From NCBI RefSeq assembly GCF_000247815.1, contig NC_021681.1, forward strand, positions 8,186,082 to 8,250,081: a stretch of 64,000 bases of DNA, in the 5' to 3' direction. Position numbers and translations under genes: made by a program. Under the pieces are notes generated by a model that saw nothing but the letters and a program-made list of their open reading frames with translations, did no database searches and was not told where the DNA came from. This stretch comes from Ficedula albicollis (taxonomy: Eukaryota; Chordata; Aves; Passeriformes; Muscicapidae). How positions within the stretch are numbered: position 1 is the first letter of the stretch; each line of letters opens with the position of its first letter. Positions 36,692 through 49,300 of this stretch are shown piece by piece.

Positions 36692-39560
36692 CTGGAAGAG
36701 AAGACAGATAAAGAGGAGAGGGGAGTTAACTTTCAAGACTGTTATAAAAAACAACTTTATGAATCCAGTATCATAGGAAATGTTCATTGCATGCACATCC
36801 TGCCCCTGACTCGATTTAAGCTCTCTGCAGGGACCAAACACAGCACATTAATAATATAGATGACAGAACTGGCATGTACAGTCTTTGTCTGAACTATATT
36901 CCACTCCCTCCTTGTCAGCTTGGAGCCTTGCAACAAGTGGTCGCTTCATCCATCACCCTCTTTTGTACATCCACAAGGCCAGGTCCAGCAAAGCAAAAAA
37001 TACTTCATCTATTTCTCTTAACCATGACAGCAGTATCCCAGTTTAAGTAAAGATGTTTCCACTTTCTCTTTGTGTTTTATATACTTTTTTTTTGCACCAG
37101 TTTTCTATTGCTTCAGTCAAAAAACAACATTGTTTTTTTTTTCCTATTTCTCTGTATAGCTTTATCCAGGTTCAAGCCACGATTAGCAGTACCAGTGATC
37201 ATCACTAAATAGATACTTAATCCAGTCTCTAAACTGGGATAGCAGTCCGGTTCCTTAACCCTTTGTTACAGAGGACATTATCCATGCTATCCTAGAAAGA
37301 AATCCTCCTATGAAGTCATAAAACCCTGAGAGCTACTTCTTAACTTTCACCGCCCACTTTCCCTGGGGGCAGCTGAGAGGTTCTGCCTATCTGGGCTATT
37401 TATTGGCTCTTACCTGCAGGACAGCTGAGCACCCAGCTATCCTTAACTCCAGCTAACCCCACCACCACACTCCTGAGGGAAAGCAGTGGCATAACCCCTA
37501 CAGCCCTAGCAGGAGGCACAAAGAGATGGATAACTTGTTTTAAACGTTCACAAGACCTGTGGCGGAGGTGGGATTTCAGTGTTCCCTTTGCTAGACAGGG
37601 CTTTTATCTCTCCCAAAACCAGGCAGCACAGCAGCAGGGGAACTTACTTGCTCCCTCCCCATCACCCTCCTGCTTTCCAATTTTGATAGGTAGGAGGGTC
37701 ACATATTGAGCACTTTTCTAGAAAGCCTTTATTTTGTGTGCAGGAGAAACAAATAGTTCTGTGTCACTAGAGGAAGATGTTACTACCAGTCCAGCAGGTC
37801 TGTGAATACAGCAATCTCCTATAACTTGTGTCTCTCAGCACAGAGAAAAGTTCCCCAGCCATGGAAAACCTGGGAATACAGATGAATACCACCCCAGCCT
37901 CTCTAGATATGTCCTCTTTGCCATCAGTTTATCATTTCACAAATAGCAGATCAAACATGCAAGAATCTCATTTTGCATAAAATTTTCCAGCCTCAATGCA
38001 GACTTATAAGGAAACTTTTGGGTTTCCAGGCATTCTGTAGTTATGGCAAGTTACCTTAAAAAAAGTAAATGTCATGTTCCAACTGAGACCATTCATCATT
38101 ACACTGGAAAGTGTTCTGTTACAGACTTGCATTTGTGGCAGGCTAAGCACTCCCATCAATAGCCCCATAAGCAGTTTTCACACTTGTACTATCCAATTTA
38201 GGTGGAAGTGTTGGTTTCATCTCAATTATTTTCTGTAATCCTCCGTTTAATCCTTCCATTCAGGTTTTACTGTAATTTATTCTATTCAAACTCTACCTTT
38301 CCTGTAAAAGATATTCCTTTCCAGCAGGGATATTTGCAGTGCAGTTTTCTCCTTACATCATACCAGACCTTTTCTAGACTATAAAAATTCCTCAGCAATT
38401 TTTAACATTGTTTTAAGACATGAAGGGAAAAAACCTAAGAAAATTGTCCTCTGGGTACCACAACTAAGTAAAGCAAGTTTCCTCCCCGTTTGTGTCCTCT
38501 ATCTTTAGCAGTTCCTCCTCTCCTTCACACCCTTTCCATTCCACTCCTGCTTTCTCTCTCAGTTCCCAGAGAAATTTTCAACCAGGGTGATTTGTAGCTG
38601 CTGCTGTCAAACCCAAGTTCCATGTGTGATGACTGCCCAGCTGGCTGCTGCTTTCTGGAATGGCTCAGATGCAAAGTTATAATCATTCTGCTTTAAGGGA
38701 GGGGTACATGCAGCAGCCTCTTCTGAGCCCTTCTTAACACCTTTGAAACCGATATCCCTCAATCAAATTTGGCCAAAAATGTCCCTTAAGGTCCAAAGCT
38801 ACTGAGAACGGAAAGAGGGGCAGGTTGACAGCAGGGCTGCAAGTATTTGACTTAAAAGCACATCACAGCCCCAGTAAGCATCCAGCCATTAGCTGTCCCT
38901 AAAGTCAAGACAACAAGACAAGAGCAGTGACATTCCAACACTGTCAAAAGACACAGATTTTAAAAGCATTTGGTCAATCAAAAATGATTACCAGATTAAG
39001 CAAACGTCAATGGGTCTGGGTACTGCTCAGCTTGGGGGTGCCACTCACTTCTCTTAGAAGCACAGAGAGCTGGTGTCATGGGGAAGCTCCAGGTTTAACT
39101 CATTGTGAAGCTTAGAAAGCTCTCTCATCTCCCACTGCATCTTGGAGGCTGCAGTCCTTTCCCACAAGCACACTTTGCTACCCCCAACTAACTGTACTGA
39201 CACATTCCAGTTGTCATTATAATCCTGCTGATGGGAAAGGGGAGGGGCAAGATTGTTCTAAAGAAAATCCCTCTTTAAGCTTCACTTAAAGGATTCAAAA
39301 TAAGTTCTGAGTTATCTTTTTATGTCTCTTTTAATTTCTTCAATCTAAAAAAAAATTATCTGCAATGTACTGAGAGGTGCAAGAACTCCAAGAAAGGTAA
39401 CTTATCTTCAGTACTAACTACCACAAGCATCCCTAAAGCCTCAATTACCTTTATGCAAATAATAATGAATAAAAGTCAGCCTTAGCAAATCAAGGTCATT
39501 GTGTTAATGATGCATCCACTCCATCCAGACCTTGGCAGCCACTACAATGCAGCCAGGCTG
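36692..39560. other. Unannotated DNA
   Basis: Non-coding, AT-rich sequence with some moderately GC-rich parts (37360-37670). No gene, RNA or identifiable transposon. Confidence 0.5.
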
Positions 39561-39632
39561 TTTAAGTAGGGTATGATCTGATAGCAATCAGACTAGGTGC
39601 CTTCTAACCTTTCCATACATTTATTCTGCTCC
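39561..39632 (+). mobile_element. Possible degenerate CR1 3' end
   Basis: The order ATGATCTGATAG ... GGTGCCTTCTAACCTTTCCA, then ATTCTG, weakly resembles the CR1 3' region (GATCT ... GGTCCCTTCCAACCC ... CATTCTG). Many positions differ and the terminal repeat is missing, so this could be chance. Confidence 0.25.
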
Positions 39633-40799
39633 TTTTGCCTCCACATCTTCCAGTCACATGTGCTTCACTGAGCTTTTCTTAGGCAGAAATTGAAGTGAGG
39701 TAGCAAAGCACAGGGCAGTTTTCAAGTTTTCAAGTAAAGTAGCAGGACTGAGAGGCATCTTTTTGGAGAAAAGGCAGATGACAGTATAGTATGGGGAAGA
39801 GAAGAAAATATGAGCATATGATTCCTTAAAAACAAAACAACAAAAATGTCAGAAGTGATGAAAGAAAAAACTTTTTTTTTTTTTTTAACCTCCACAGAAA
39901 TAAAGACGGAACAAGGATGGGACATTAATAAGTCTGGTGAGGTTTTCTGGGTTTCCTTCTCTCATGATTTCTTAGCACCACTCTGGAAAAGATTTGTGTT
40001 TAAAACTTTTCCTTTGTTAGACTCTGACAAAGAGTGAAGCGTTGCCCCAGACCGATGGGGATGTAAACTTCTCTGAGGTAATCAGGATTTTGTTGGGGCT
40101 TGCACTGCTGCCAACAGAGCAGATTCACACAAAGGGACAGCTTACACTTTCTTAATTCCCCTGCTAAGCAGAATCCTTAATGCTGTTGCCATGTACAACA
40201 GGGACAGGTACCTCTGTGCTTAATCCATTGGTTTTATTCTCCCAAAAGGAATCCTCTACTCCTTGATAGGACACTAATCTTCCATAATCTTACAAGATCA
40301 GGTTACCTGTTTATGCCCAGAAACTGTCTCTATCGTTATCCTTGCTCTCTTTCATGTTTTCTCCCTTTCTGAACAAATGCATTGTTTTGTGTCTGAGCAG
40401 GGGCTTACAAGGTATTTTCTCTTTTGAGTGGTGTTGACCCAAAGGCACATCCTACATACTTCACTCAAAGTCTGAGCAACGTTTAGCATCGCTTAAGAAA
40501 GGATGACAATAAAATATGTCACCCACGGCCAAAAAAACAAAAAAAAAGCAAAAAGAAGACAAACTCCAAATAAAATAAGATTACAAAGAGACAGGGATAA
40601 GCACCTGGAGGGGATCAGGACCTTATATTCACCTGAAGGGGATTTTTAAAAGTACAGCAAGTTTTGAACTGAGGGAGAGGAATGGAACAGAAAATGCAAA
40701 GAAAGAAAAGTTCCTTGTAGTGCTAATTTCCCTGACTGCTTTGCACACGTTTGGGGGAAGATACAGGCGAAACCATTTCAAGATCACAGCGTTTTGATG
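39633..40799. other. Unannotated AT-rich DNA
   Basis: Contains a poly-T run near 39871-39887 and A-rich CAAAAAAA units near 40530-40560. No gene recognised. Confidence 0.5.
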
Positions 40800-40990
40800 C
40801 AATGGTGTAGCTCATTTTGTCACCAGTACAGATGGCAGGCTGTAATGAGCCCACGTTAATGGCTGCTGCAGAAATGCTGTGCAGATAGGCAATGGGGCGC
40901 GGCGAGATGTCAGCCAGAAAAACAAACGCTCACAGCCTTGCCCTCATTGCAGATCTGGTTACAGGCATGAAGCACAGGCCTGCTGTGCTC
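40800..40990. promoter_or_regulatory. Possible conserved non-coding element
   Basis: This interval has balanced, information-rich sequence without homopolymers, and it keeps several CpGs (CCACGTTAATGG, GGGGCGCGGCGAG, AAACGCTCAC) in otherwise CpG-poor DNA. It is open in no long frame. Such features are typical of conserved developmental enhancers, but conservation cannot be judged from one sequence. Confidence 0.2.
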
Positions 40991-43900
40991 AAAGGTGGAC
41001 ATAAGATTAGTATGTCAAGAGAATTTGTTCCAATTTTTAAATAAAATGAAGGTTTAATAATAGTTTTGCAGCAAACCATTTTCTCATAGATAAAACCAGG
41101 TGAAACCCAAATTTTTTTTCTGAGCTGTCACATTCGTTTTTGGAAGCAATTTGCTGAAAAATAGAGGACAAACCTAGACAACAAAGAGCTGAAACTCAGA
41201 AACATCCCTGTCTGGATTACCTTTAAGCTGTCAGAGGTGCCCTTTCAGCACATAACCCCCCCACAAATACACATTTCAGCTCCTGACTCAGAACCCTGAG
41301 CACTCCCCTGGCCCCACCTGTCCCAGCCAGGCTCACCCAGGACCTGCACCCACAGCCCTGCCCAGACCAGGGGCAGGAGCAGAATTCAGCTCAGCTGAGG
41401 CTCACAGTCCCACCCAGGTGACTTTTACAGCCAGTGGCCACACTGCTGCTGTCACTCCTCTGCTCTGCTCCTCCAGCTCAGATCAGGAATGAAGGACCCA
41501 GTTTGAGCTCAGAAGGTGTCTGGATGCCCAAAGGAAGGGTGGAGGTCTCAGGCCACCCTGGTCTGGAGAATTAAGGATTATTGGTGCACTCAGGACGAGA
41601 GAAAACCTGTTAATTTATTTTGTATTTTTTATTTTAAAAACTAACAGCAACCAAAAAAAATGACAAAAAAAACCCCAAAACAAATGAACAAAACAAAACC
41701 ACGGAAAAAAAAACCAAAAAGCCACACCAAAACTAGCCAAACAAACAACAATGTGACAGATGTCACTTGTAGTTTTTTCAAAGAAGGTGTTCCAAAATTC
41801 CAACCTCTAGTCCACTGAAGATAGAAAACAGCAGACACTGTGTGGGAACCAGGAATTTACTATTCCTTTTGAGGAAAAGGTTCTCATTTCCAGCAACAGT
41901 CAGGTGAGACCTGCCAGCACAATGCCTGTGACTCAGCAACAGGCAGACAACCTGATACATCCAAAGGATGTGCAATTATGCATTTCTCTGCAGAGCTGGA
42001 GTTATATTTTCAGCCCATAGGTCGTATCAAAGCAAACTCCTTCTTCCTAAAGTGGGAGGTGTGTGAAGGCTGGCTGCACACAGCTTCTCTGAGACATCTA
42101 TCACATAGAAGGAGCAAATGAAATTTAGGTTGACAGCTATGCTTTGTGGGATTAAAGTAATTCTGAGGGACAAGGATTGGTCACATGAAGACCTGGCATT
42201 TGGGATTAGCAAATGAAGAGAGATCATTTGAATAAACTAGCAGATGGGAAACGCACTTGTCAGGAAGGTCCCCTTAACTGGATCCAGCTTGAGGCTAATC
42301 TGAAAAAATGGGTTTGGACACAGTAGCAACCAGACCAACCAGAATCAATAACAGGGACTCAGGAAACAGCTAAATTAATGTGATGCACGATTATAAGGGT
42401 GTCTGATGTCATAAAATTATAATGGAGAAATTATTGACCTTGTATAATTTTTGCCCGAAGTGGTCATAAAATTCTTATCATTTGTCACAGCCACAGGAGC
42501 AAAATTAAAACAATGTGAGAATATAAATTGTCTGAGAAGATTTGTTACTGTGAAAGTGCATTGCCTTGCTATTAAAGGCATCTTCTACCTCTCACTGTAA
42601 ATATTTTTAGAGAATCATGTTCTCCTTTATCAAGATATGAGCTAGGAATGAGTCTTACCTTGTTTCCAATATCCTTACACTGAGGTCAGCATTTTAATGT
42701 CAACGGAAATGGTTCTAATTCACTGCTTAACCAGAAGAAAATGTGATGCTTTAACTTTCCAGGAATGATATCTAAACATTTCCAGCATGGGCAAACAGGC
42801 AAGTTGTTTCCAGCCTTACATGAACAAATAACCAATTTTATGTTCTTCTTCCAGCTGCCCCAACTTACTCCCCACAGACTGATGGACAAACTTCTTACAC
42901 ACTACCTGAAGTCCTCCTGAGGGAACCACTTTTTGCAATCCTATCATCACATCACTGTGTTCCAAAGAGAACATTGTTCATAGAACACACATTTTCTGCT
43001 GAAAAAAAAAAAAAAGCTCAAGAACCTGAAACCCCACTTCTGCCTGAAATATTCCCCCAAATATTTATAGTCCCTCCTGCGTAATAGGTTTTCTATAAGA
43101 GAGCCGTGCTATACACAAAAAACCCTACACTAATTGGCTTTTATTATCTTAATAATCTTAACATTTCCTCATCTAATAATGGTAAATTTAATGTGCTCCT
43201 ATAATGTACTCCTAAATTACTAGTTTATAAAACAAACAAACAAAAAAACCAGTGCTGATTTCAGGTTTCCACACATTGCATTAATTACCTGAAAATGTCT
43301 CCAGGACTTCCTGGAGCAGATTTTCACAATCTCCTTATTATCCCTGTACAGGCATTTTAAACTTTCTGTAGCTACTCCGAGTTCATCATGCTTGCAATTT
43401 ACACAAACCTTGTAATTGATATTTGGAAGCAGAGAAAATCTGGAAGTGAAAATATTAGATGGCCTCCTGCTTTTAGCTCCCAAGTCAGCCTTCCACATGA
43501 ACAGACGTACTGAGAAGTGGTGCTATAAAGAGGGGCAGAACTGCTCTAGCTTGGAACAGGAGAGGGAAATAAGTAAGCCAAATTATTTTCTTCCTTGTGC
43601 ACAGGTTACCTTCAGGTTCTTGTTTGTTGTTTTGGCCAGATTTACTTGGGAGCCCAGCAGTGAGCAAAAATAAAGGAAATATACATAAATAAGATGGTAG
43701 AATAAAACAATCGTAACAAATGCCTTCCTGTCAGAGCAGAAAGATTATTGTAGTCATTAGCAACACAGCATGCAAAGAAAATAGTAAAGTACAACCCAAA
43801 AGGTATAACTAGAAAATTCAGATATTATAAATGAGTTCTTTCCTCTCTGTCCCACCACCAGTGAGAGAGAAGAAGGCCAGAAGCCTTGAATTGTCTAAAT

Positions 43901-45820
43901 AAAACCACACAGAAAATCACACAGCTCAATCTAGTCTGGGCATGGACAATACCCATTAGGAAGCATAATATAATGAGTAATTATAACATATCACAGTGCA
44001 GCAGGGGGCTGAGGCTCTTCCACATCCCATTTCTTGAGTGGTACCAGAGTCCAGAATTCTCTGAGCAGGTTCTTTTAGATATTCCATACTTAGAGGGTGG
44101 AATGTTTCATACCAAATTTTCTTATTTAAAGATAGCTTATGTTGCAGACAATTTCTTATTTAGCACACTGGTCTGGCTAATTCAGGGAGACATTCTTTTG
44201 AAGAACTTAGGGTGTTTAGCTAGGACACAGCCCACCCTCTGGAGTCTGTGCTGAGCTAAATTCAGCTCACTGCAGCAGCTGGGGTCAGTCATATCCTGTA
44301 TTATCCCTGAGTTTCACATCATCCTGGCCACTGTCCTCTGAGCTTTCTTTCATTTCCAGGGTGCAGCAGCAGTCCCACAAGGTACACACACAGTACCACT
44401 GCCCTCTGGACAAGGCAAACAGGGGAGGGAAGCTGCACAGCTTCCACTCTCTCTCTCATGAAAGGAGCTAAATTATCTTGCTTGGAAAGGCACCTTTATC
44501 TGCTACGCAAGGACAGAGCCACAATTGCCAACACTACTGAGGGTTTATCACCCATTCCAGTGAACAGTTCATACAACCAAAACTCAGTGTGTGCCAGCTG
44601 CAGATCCAGAAAGAGGCTCCTGGACATCAGGTATCCTTCAGCCACGCTGTGACTTGGGTCAGAAGTGCTTTTTCACAAGCATGAAGAATCTGCCCTGGTA
44701 AAGTAAAATTTTTTGGGCTGTGACTTTCAGACTTTTATAGTTTGAGTCTTAATCTAGCAGTGTTAGATAGAAAGGTGTGGATCTGAGAGCAGCAGAAACA
44801 CAGATGAACAAGCTGTGCACCACCAGAGGATACAACCTTGCAGTGGCCAAAGCTTTTGTGCACACCTGAGTGCCACCATCAGACAATGCTGCAGCCCAAA
44901 GCTCAGCACAGAACTGCAGGGCCTTTCCCCTCCACACCTTCCCTGTTTGCTCCAGCTGCCCCCAGAGCTGCTGACAGCCCCTCACTCTGTTCCAAGGTGG
45001 GAACACATTGATGGAGGGGAGGCTGCCAGATCTGCCAGCATTCCCCAGGGAGTGTGATTCACCACCATGGAGAGTTAGTGCAGGTGCTCTCATGAGGAGC
45101 ACCCTGCACGCAACAGGTCTGCTCAAAAGAGAGAGATACTCAGTTCCAAATTTCAGCAAATATCTATCTACACTTGAAAGTCAGTCATAGAACAGTCAGG
45201 AGAAAGCTCTGTGAACAATTTATTTTGTAACTCAAACTAGAACTCTCAACAGTTTACCAATGTCAGAGGCAGGGTCTGCCCTGTAGCAGCTCCAAGTCAG
45301 GTGGGAATGCTCTAATTGTCCTCACCCAGGTCTTGAGCAGTGCCAGGCATGGCTTTGAAAGGCTTCTTCTTGTCATTAGCTGTCCCTTGGACTGTGACTC
45401 CAGAGAAATCCTGACAAAGCTTAAATTGTACCACTTACAAGGTAGAATGCAAGAGTAGCTCCTTGTTTTCCCTAATTTTATTAGGTAGGACAATGTCATA
45501 TTCTCTTGGTTTGATGACCTCCCAGAACAAGCCTGATTTAGGAAACTGTACTAGTCTACATGAAGGAAGAGAGATTACGTTTCTTCTTCCTGGAATATAT
45601 GCAGGGATCATAAATAGAAAAAAAAAAGAAAAAACAAGAAAGACAAAATAGATCAATTTAGAGCAGAATGAAATAAATAGACGCAACAGAACTGAACAGA
45701 AACATTCTTGACCAGCAGCATACAAACACATGAGCAGAAGGATGCTACATTGATAAAAATAAATACCAAAATGCAGTTCCTTTCTATCTCTAGTATATTC
45801 TAATTCTCTTCAATCAACCA
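40991..45820. other. Unannotated DNA
   Basis: A GC-rich patch lies at 41280-41480. An A-rich stretch of CAAAA-type units (41630-41750) gives aromatic-rich minus-strand ORFs by composition. A poly-A run occurs near 43001-43014. A 136-codon minus-strand ORF at 44749-45159 has no recognisable domain. No gene is supported. Confidence 0.5.
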
Positions 45821-45869
45821 CTGGTTTGAGGCTCTTTCCCCCAAAATGCAAGAAAAAAAAAAAAAAAAA
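45821..45869. repeat. Left copy of 49-bp flanking duplication
   Basis: The sequence CTGGTTTGAGGCTCTTTCCC and the following CCAAAATGCA plus A-run recurs at 46333-46381, immediately after the G homopolymer. The only clear difference is a G near the start of the left A-run. This marks an overlap between two sequence ends that the assembly did not merge. Confidence 0.93.
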
Positions 45870-46332
<463 letters not shown>

Positions 46333-46381
46333 CTGGTTTGAGGCTCTTTCCCCCAAAATGCAAAAAAAAAAAAAAAAAAAA
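46333..46381. repeat. Right copy of 49-bp flanking duplication
   Basis: Repeats 45821-45869 and continues into unique sequence (GAAGAAATTACTGAATC). The true locus probably contains this segment once, with an A-run of uncertain length. Confidence 0.9.
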
Positions 46382-49300
46382 AGAAGAAATTACTGAATCA
46401 CAGGAGTCTTAGAAATCAGCACCTGCATACTGGTGAGTCTGTGCCAGCCAAGGCACACAAATACTAACAATTGTTCTTTTCCCACTCACTGGACTGGTCT
46501 CCACATTGATTTCCTTCTCACTCCCACCCTCCTTCATATTTCCTTTTGCTATTGTTATTATTCTTTTAACTGTTGAGGACTTTGTCCCACTTCCTTGGAA
46601 AAGTCACCTTCTGTATCTTCTCCTCCCTTTGTTTTGATGTCACTCTAATTAACTCTTCCTACCTTTGTGACTTTTATGTACTTGGCTTAATTTTTCTTTT
46701 TCAGAAAATTTGATTCCACAATCACCCTTTTCTATGGAAAAACCTTCCTTGAGTTTATCAGCATTACATTGCACCAAACCAGTTATCTGTAAGACCACAG
46801 AATTTAACAGGAGAGACTGAGCCCTGCTTTTTATGGGGTTGGACTGTTTGATTATGGTCCTGTTGTTTTGTTGTGGTTTTTTAATTGCAGACTCACAAGG
46901 ACACAGCAGCCTAAGAAATGTTACAGAATGACCTGAAAAACCTCTTGAAATATTCACACTGTCTACTAAATCATATAAAGCTGCTTATATCACCTCCCTT
47001 CCTATAATATCTGAGCATCTTATAATCGATATTACAGCTGTACTAGCAGCATGGCATAGAGCAAGCAAATGTCCCTGTCTACAGCTGGACAGATACAGAT
47101 CTCTGAGCATTACAGATGCAGCTGCTCCCAGGAATGCAGGACAGGCTCTCTGCTGCCCTGGGGTCTGTGGCAGTGGATCAGTGACCCCATTTCCAGGTCT
47201 GTGTCCCCACTGGCAGTCAGCCCCTTTTCTCCTGGGGCTCCCAAGGTGCTGGGACAGCCCCTGGAGAGCAGAGCCCAGGGAATGCTGCCCCACTGAGCTG
47301 CCCTTCCCCAGTCTGCTGGGGGAAAGGGCTGCAGGAGCCTGCTGGCTCTGTTCTGCTCCCAGCTTCTGAGAAACATCTCGTTCCAACTGAATTTGTTATC
47401 ACAGACATATAACTCCAAAGAGCATTTCCTGCAGATTTCAGCTGAGTTAAGAAGAGAAGGATGTCATGAGACGTGATTCTGAGAAGGGCTACATTGTGAT
47501 ATCTCCTTATTAGAAAAGAGTGATTGCACAGGATCCTCATAAATGCCCAGCTATAAGAAGGATTCATGCCTCTCAGACACCATAACATATCTGTGCAGGA
47601 AAGTGTTGGTCATACACAAGGAATGAGGATTTATTGATGTCAGTGCTCAAATAATTGCATGACTGCAATTGCTGTCTGAACAAGTAAAGCCTAAAATTAT
47701 TAATTCGGAATAACTCTAAATTCTAGCTCATGAGAACCTGACAAAACAAAATTTTTGTTTAGGATCAAAGTGGTTTGTGTCCAGCTGAAAATAAATTTTC
47801 TTTATTTTGAGACATTTAAGAGAACATACTTTCTTTTTCACATCTAAATTCACAACAAAAGTGGCATTTTGAAATTGTACTTTTTTTTTGCCTGAAATCA
47901 TTTGCCTGTTTTGACCTCAACTCGGTAACTATTCTCCTTGAACTCTCTTTATCAGCAAAATCCCACTGGTCTTTATTTTTCATACTCTATTTCAGCTCTA
48001 TTTCACAGCATTTGAAGAACACCAGTTCTGAAAAGTGCATTCACTCGTGCCTCGCTGGTCACTTTATCCTATAGACTGAGACAAAAATTATCCCCAGAAC
48101 AAAGTATGTGGGGGAAAAGACTGCTCAGCTGTTCAACCTTCTCAATTACCAAACGGGAAAACAGAATGATATCTTAGGATGGGCTTTTCAGTGTGCATTC
48201 TTCATCCAGTGCTACCAGCGAGGCTTTAGATCACACAGAGGTGGATGTTAAAACCAGCAAAATCTCTCATCTTTATCTCTGCCTTGTTTTTCTTCCCTCT
48301 GTTCACAACAGCAGCCTCCCCAGTGTGGGATAATTCCTCATAAAGATCTGTCTTGCTCTCTGTGTCCTGGGTTGTTCCTCTCTCTTTTTACACCACAAGC
48401 ATCCCTTGAGTGGAATAATGCCCTGTAAAAGCTTAATAGTGCATGTGCTACATGTTGTCTATTTGTGTTTTAAATGCCTTCCCTAGTGTGGTAAAATGCC
48501 CTGTAAAAATCTGTCCTGCCTTTGTGTTCTGCATTGCTCTTTTCTGAAACCAGTGAATTCTGTGACTGAGCAGTGTCAGATCCTTGTAAATGTCAGTGTC
48601 ATACACAGCCACTAATACCGTGAAAACAGACTCTAGCCTGAAATGTTTCTTCTTAATTTCTATGATAAGAATAGTGTGTATTCTGCATAAATCACCACTA
48701 CTGATAAGCACCTGAGCTGGTAGGGGACTGAGAGACAGGTGCACAAATACTTTGGGGATACACTTTGAAATAATGTATGTATCCAAAGCTCATACTTACT
48801 CTCATCTCAGTTTCTGAAAATGATGATAAGCAAAAATTAAAGACCCAGTTGTGCTTACTCCACCCAGGGAGCAGGGGACAAAAGCAGAGGGTTTGATCTG
48901 TGATTTCCATTGCTATCTCCTCCAGCCTGCTGCTCGGGGAACAGAAGCACTGAGTGCTAGGTCTGTACACTGATGGCTCTCCCTAATCCAGAGCAGCAGG
49001 AAGCCTGGGAAAGGTAGATAATGCAAAAGCATGAGCAGTATTGGTGCTGCATCCTGCAGAACGTGGTACTGAGGCCCCAGACAAGCTCAGCTCCACCAAA
49101 GCTGCTTAGCCCCTGCTCAGCCAGTTCTCCTGTCGTGTCCATTCTGCTCTGCCTTGCCCCACTCTCTCTATCAGCACTGTGCATGCTTATTTTCTTTTTA
49201 GCTAAAAACCTTTCATCACCCACAAGCATAAAAAACAAATCCCAGCAATACTGGAGCTGGATGACCCCTTTCAGTTACGTGTTACTGCTTTCTATATTTT

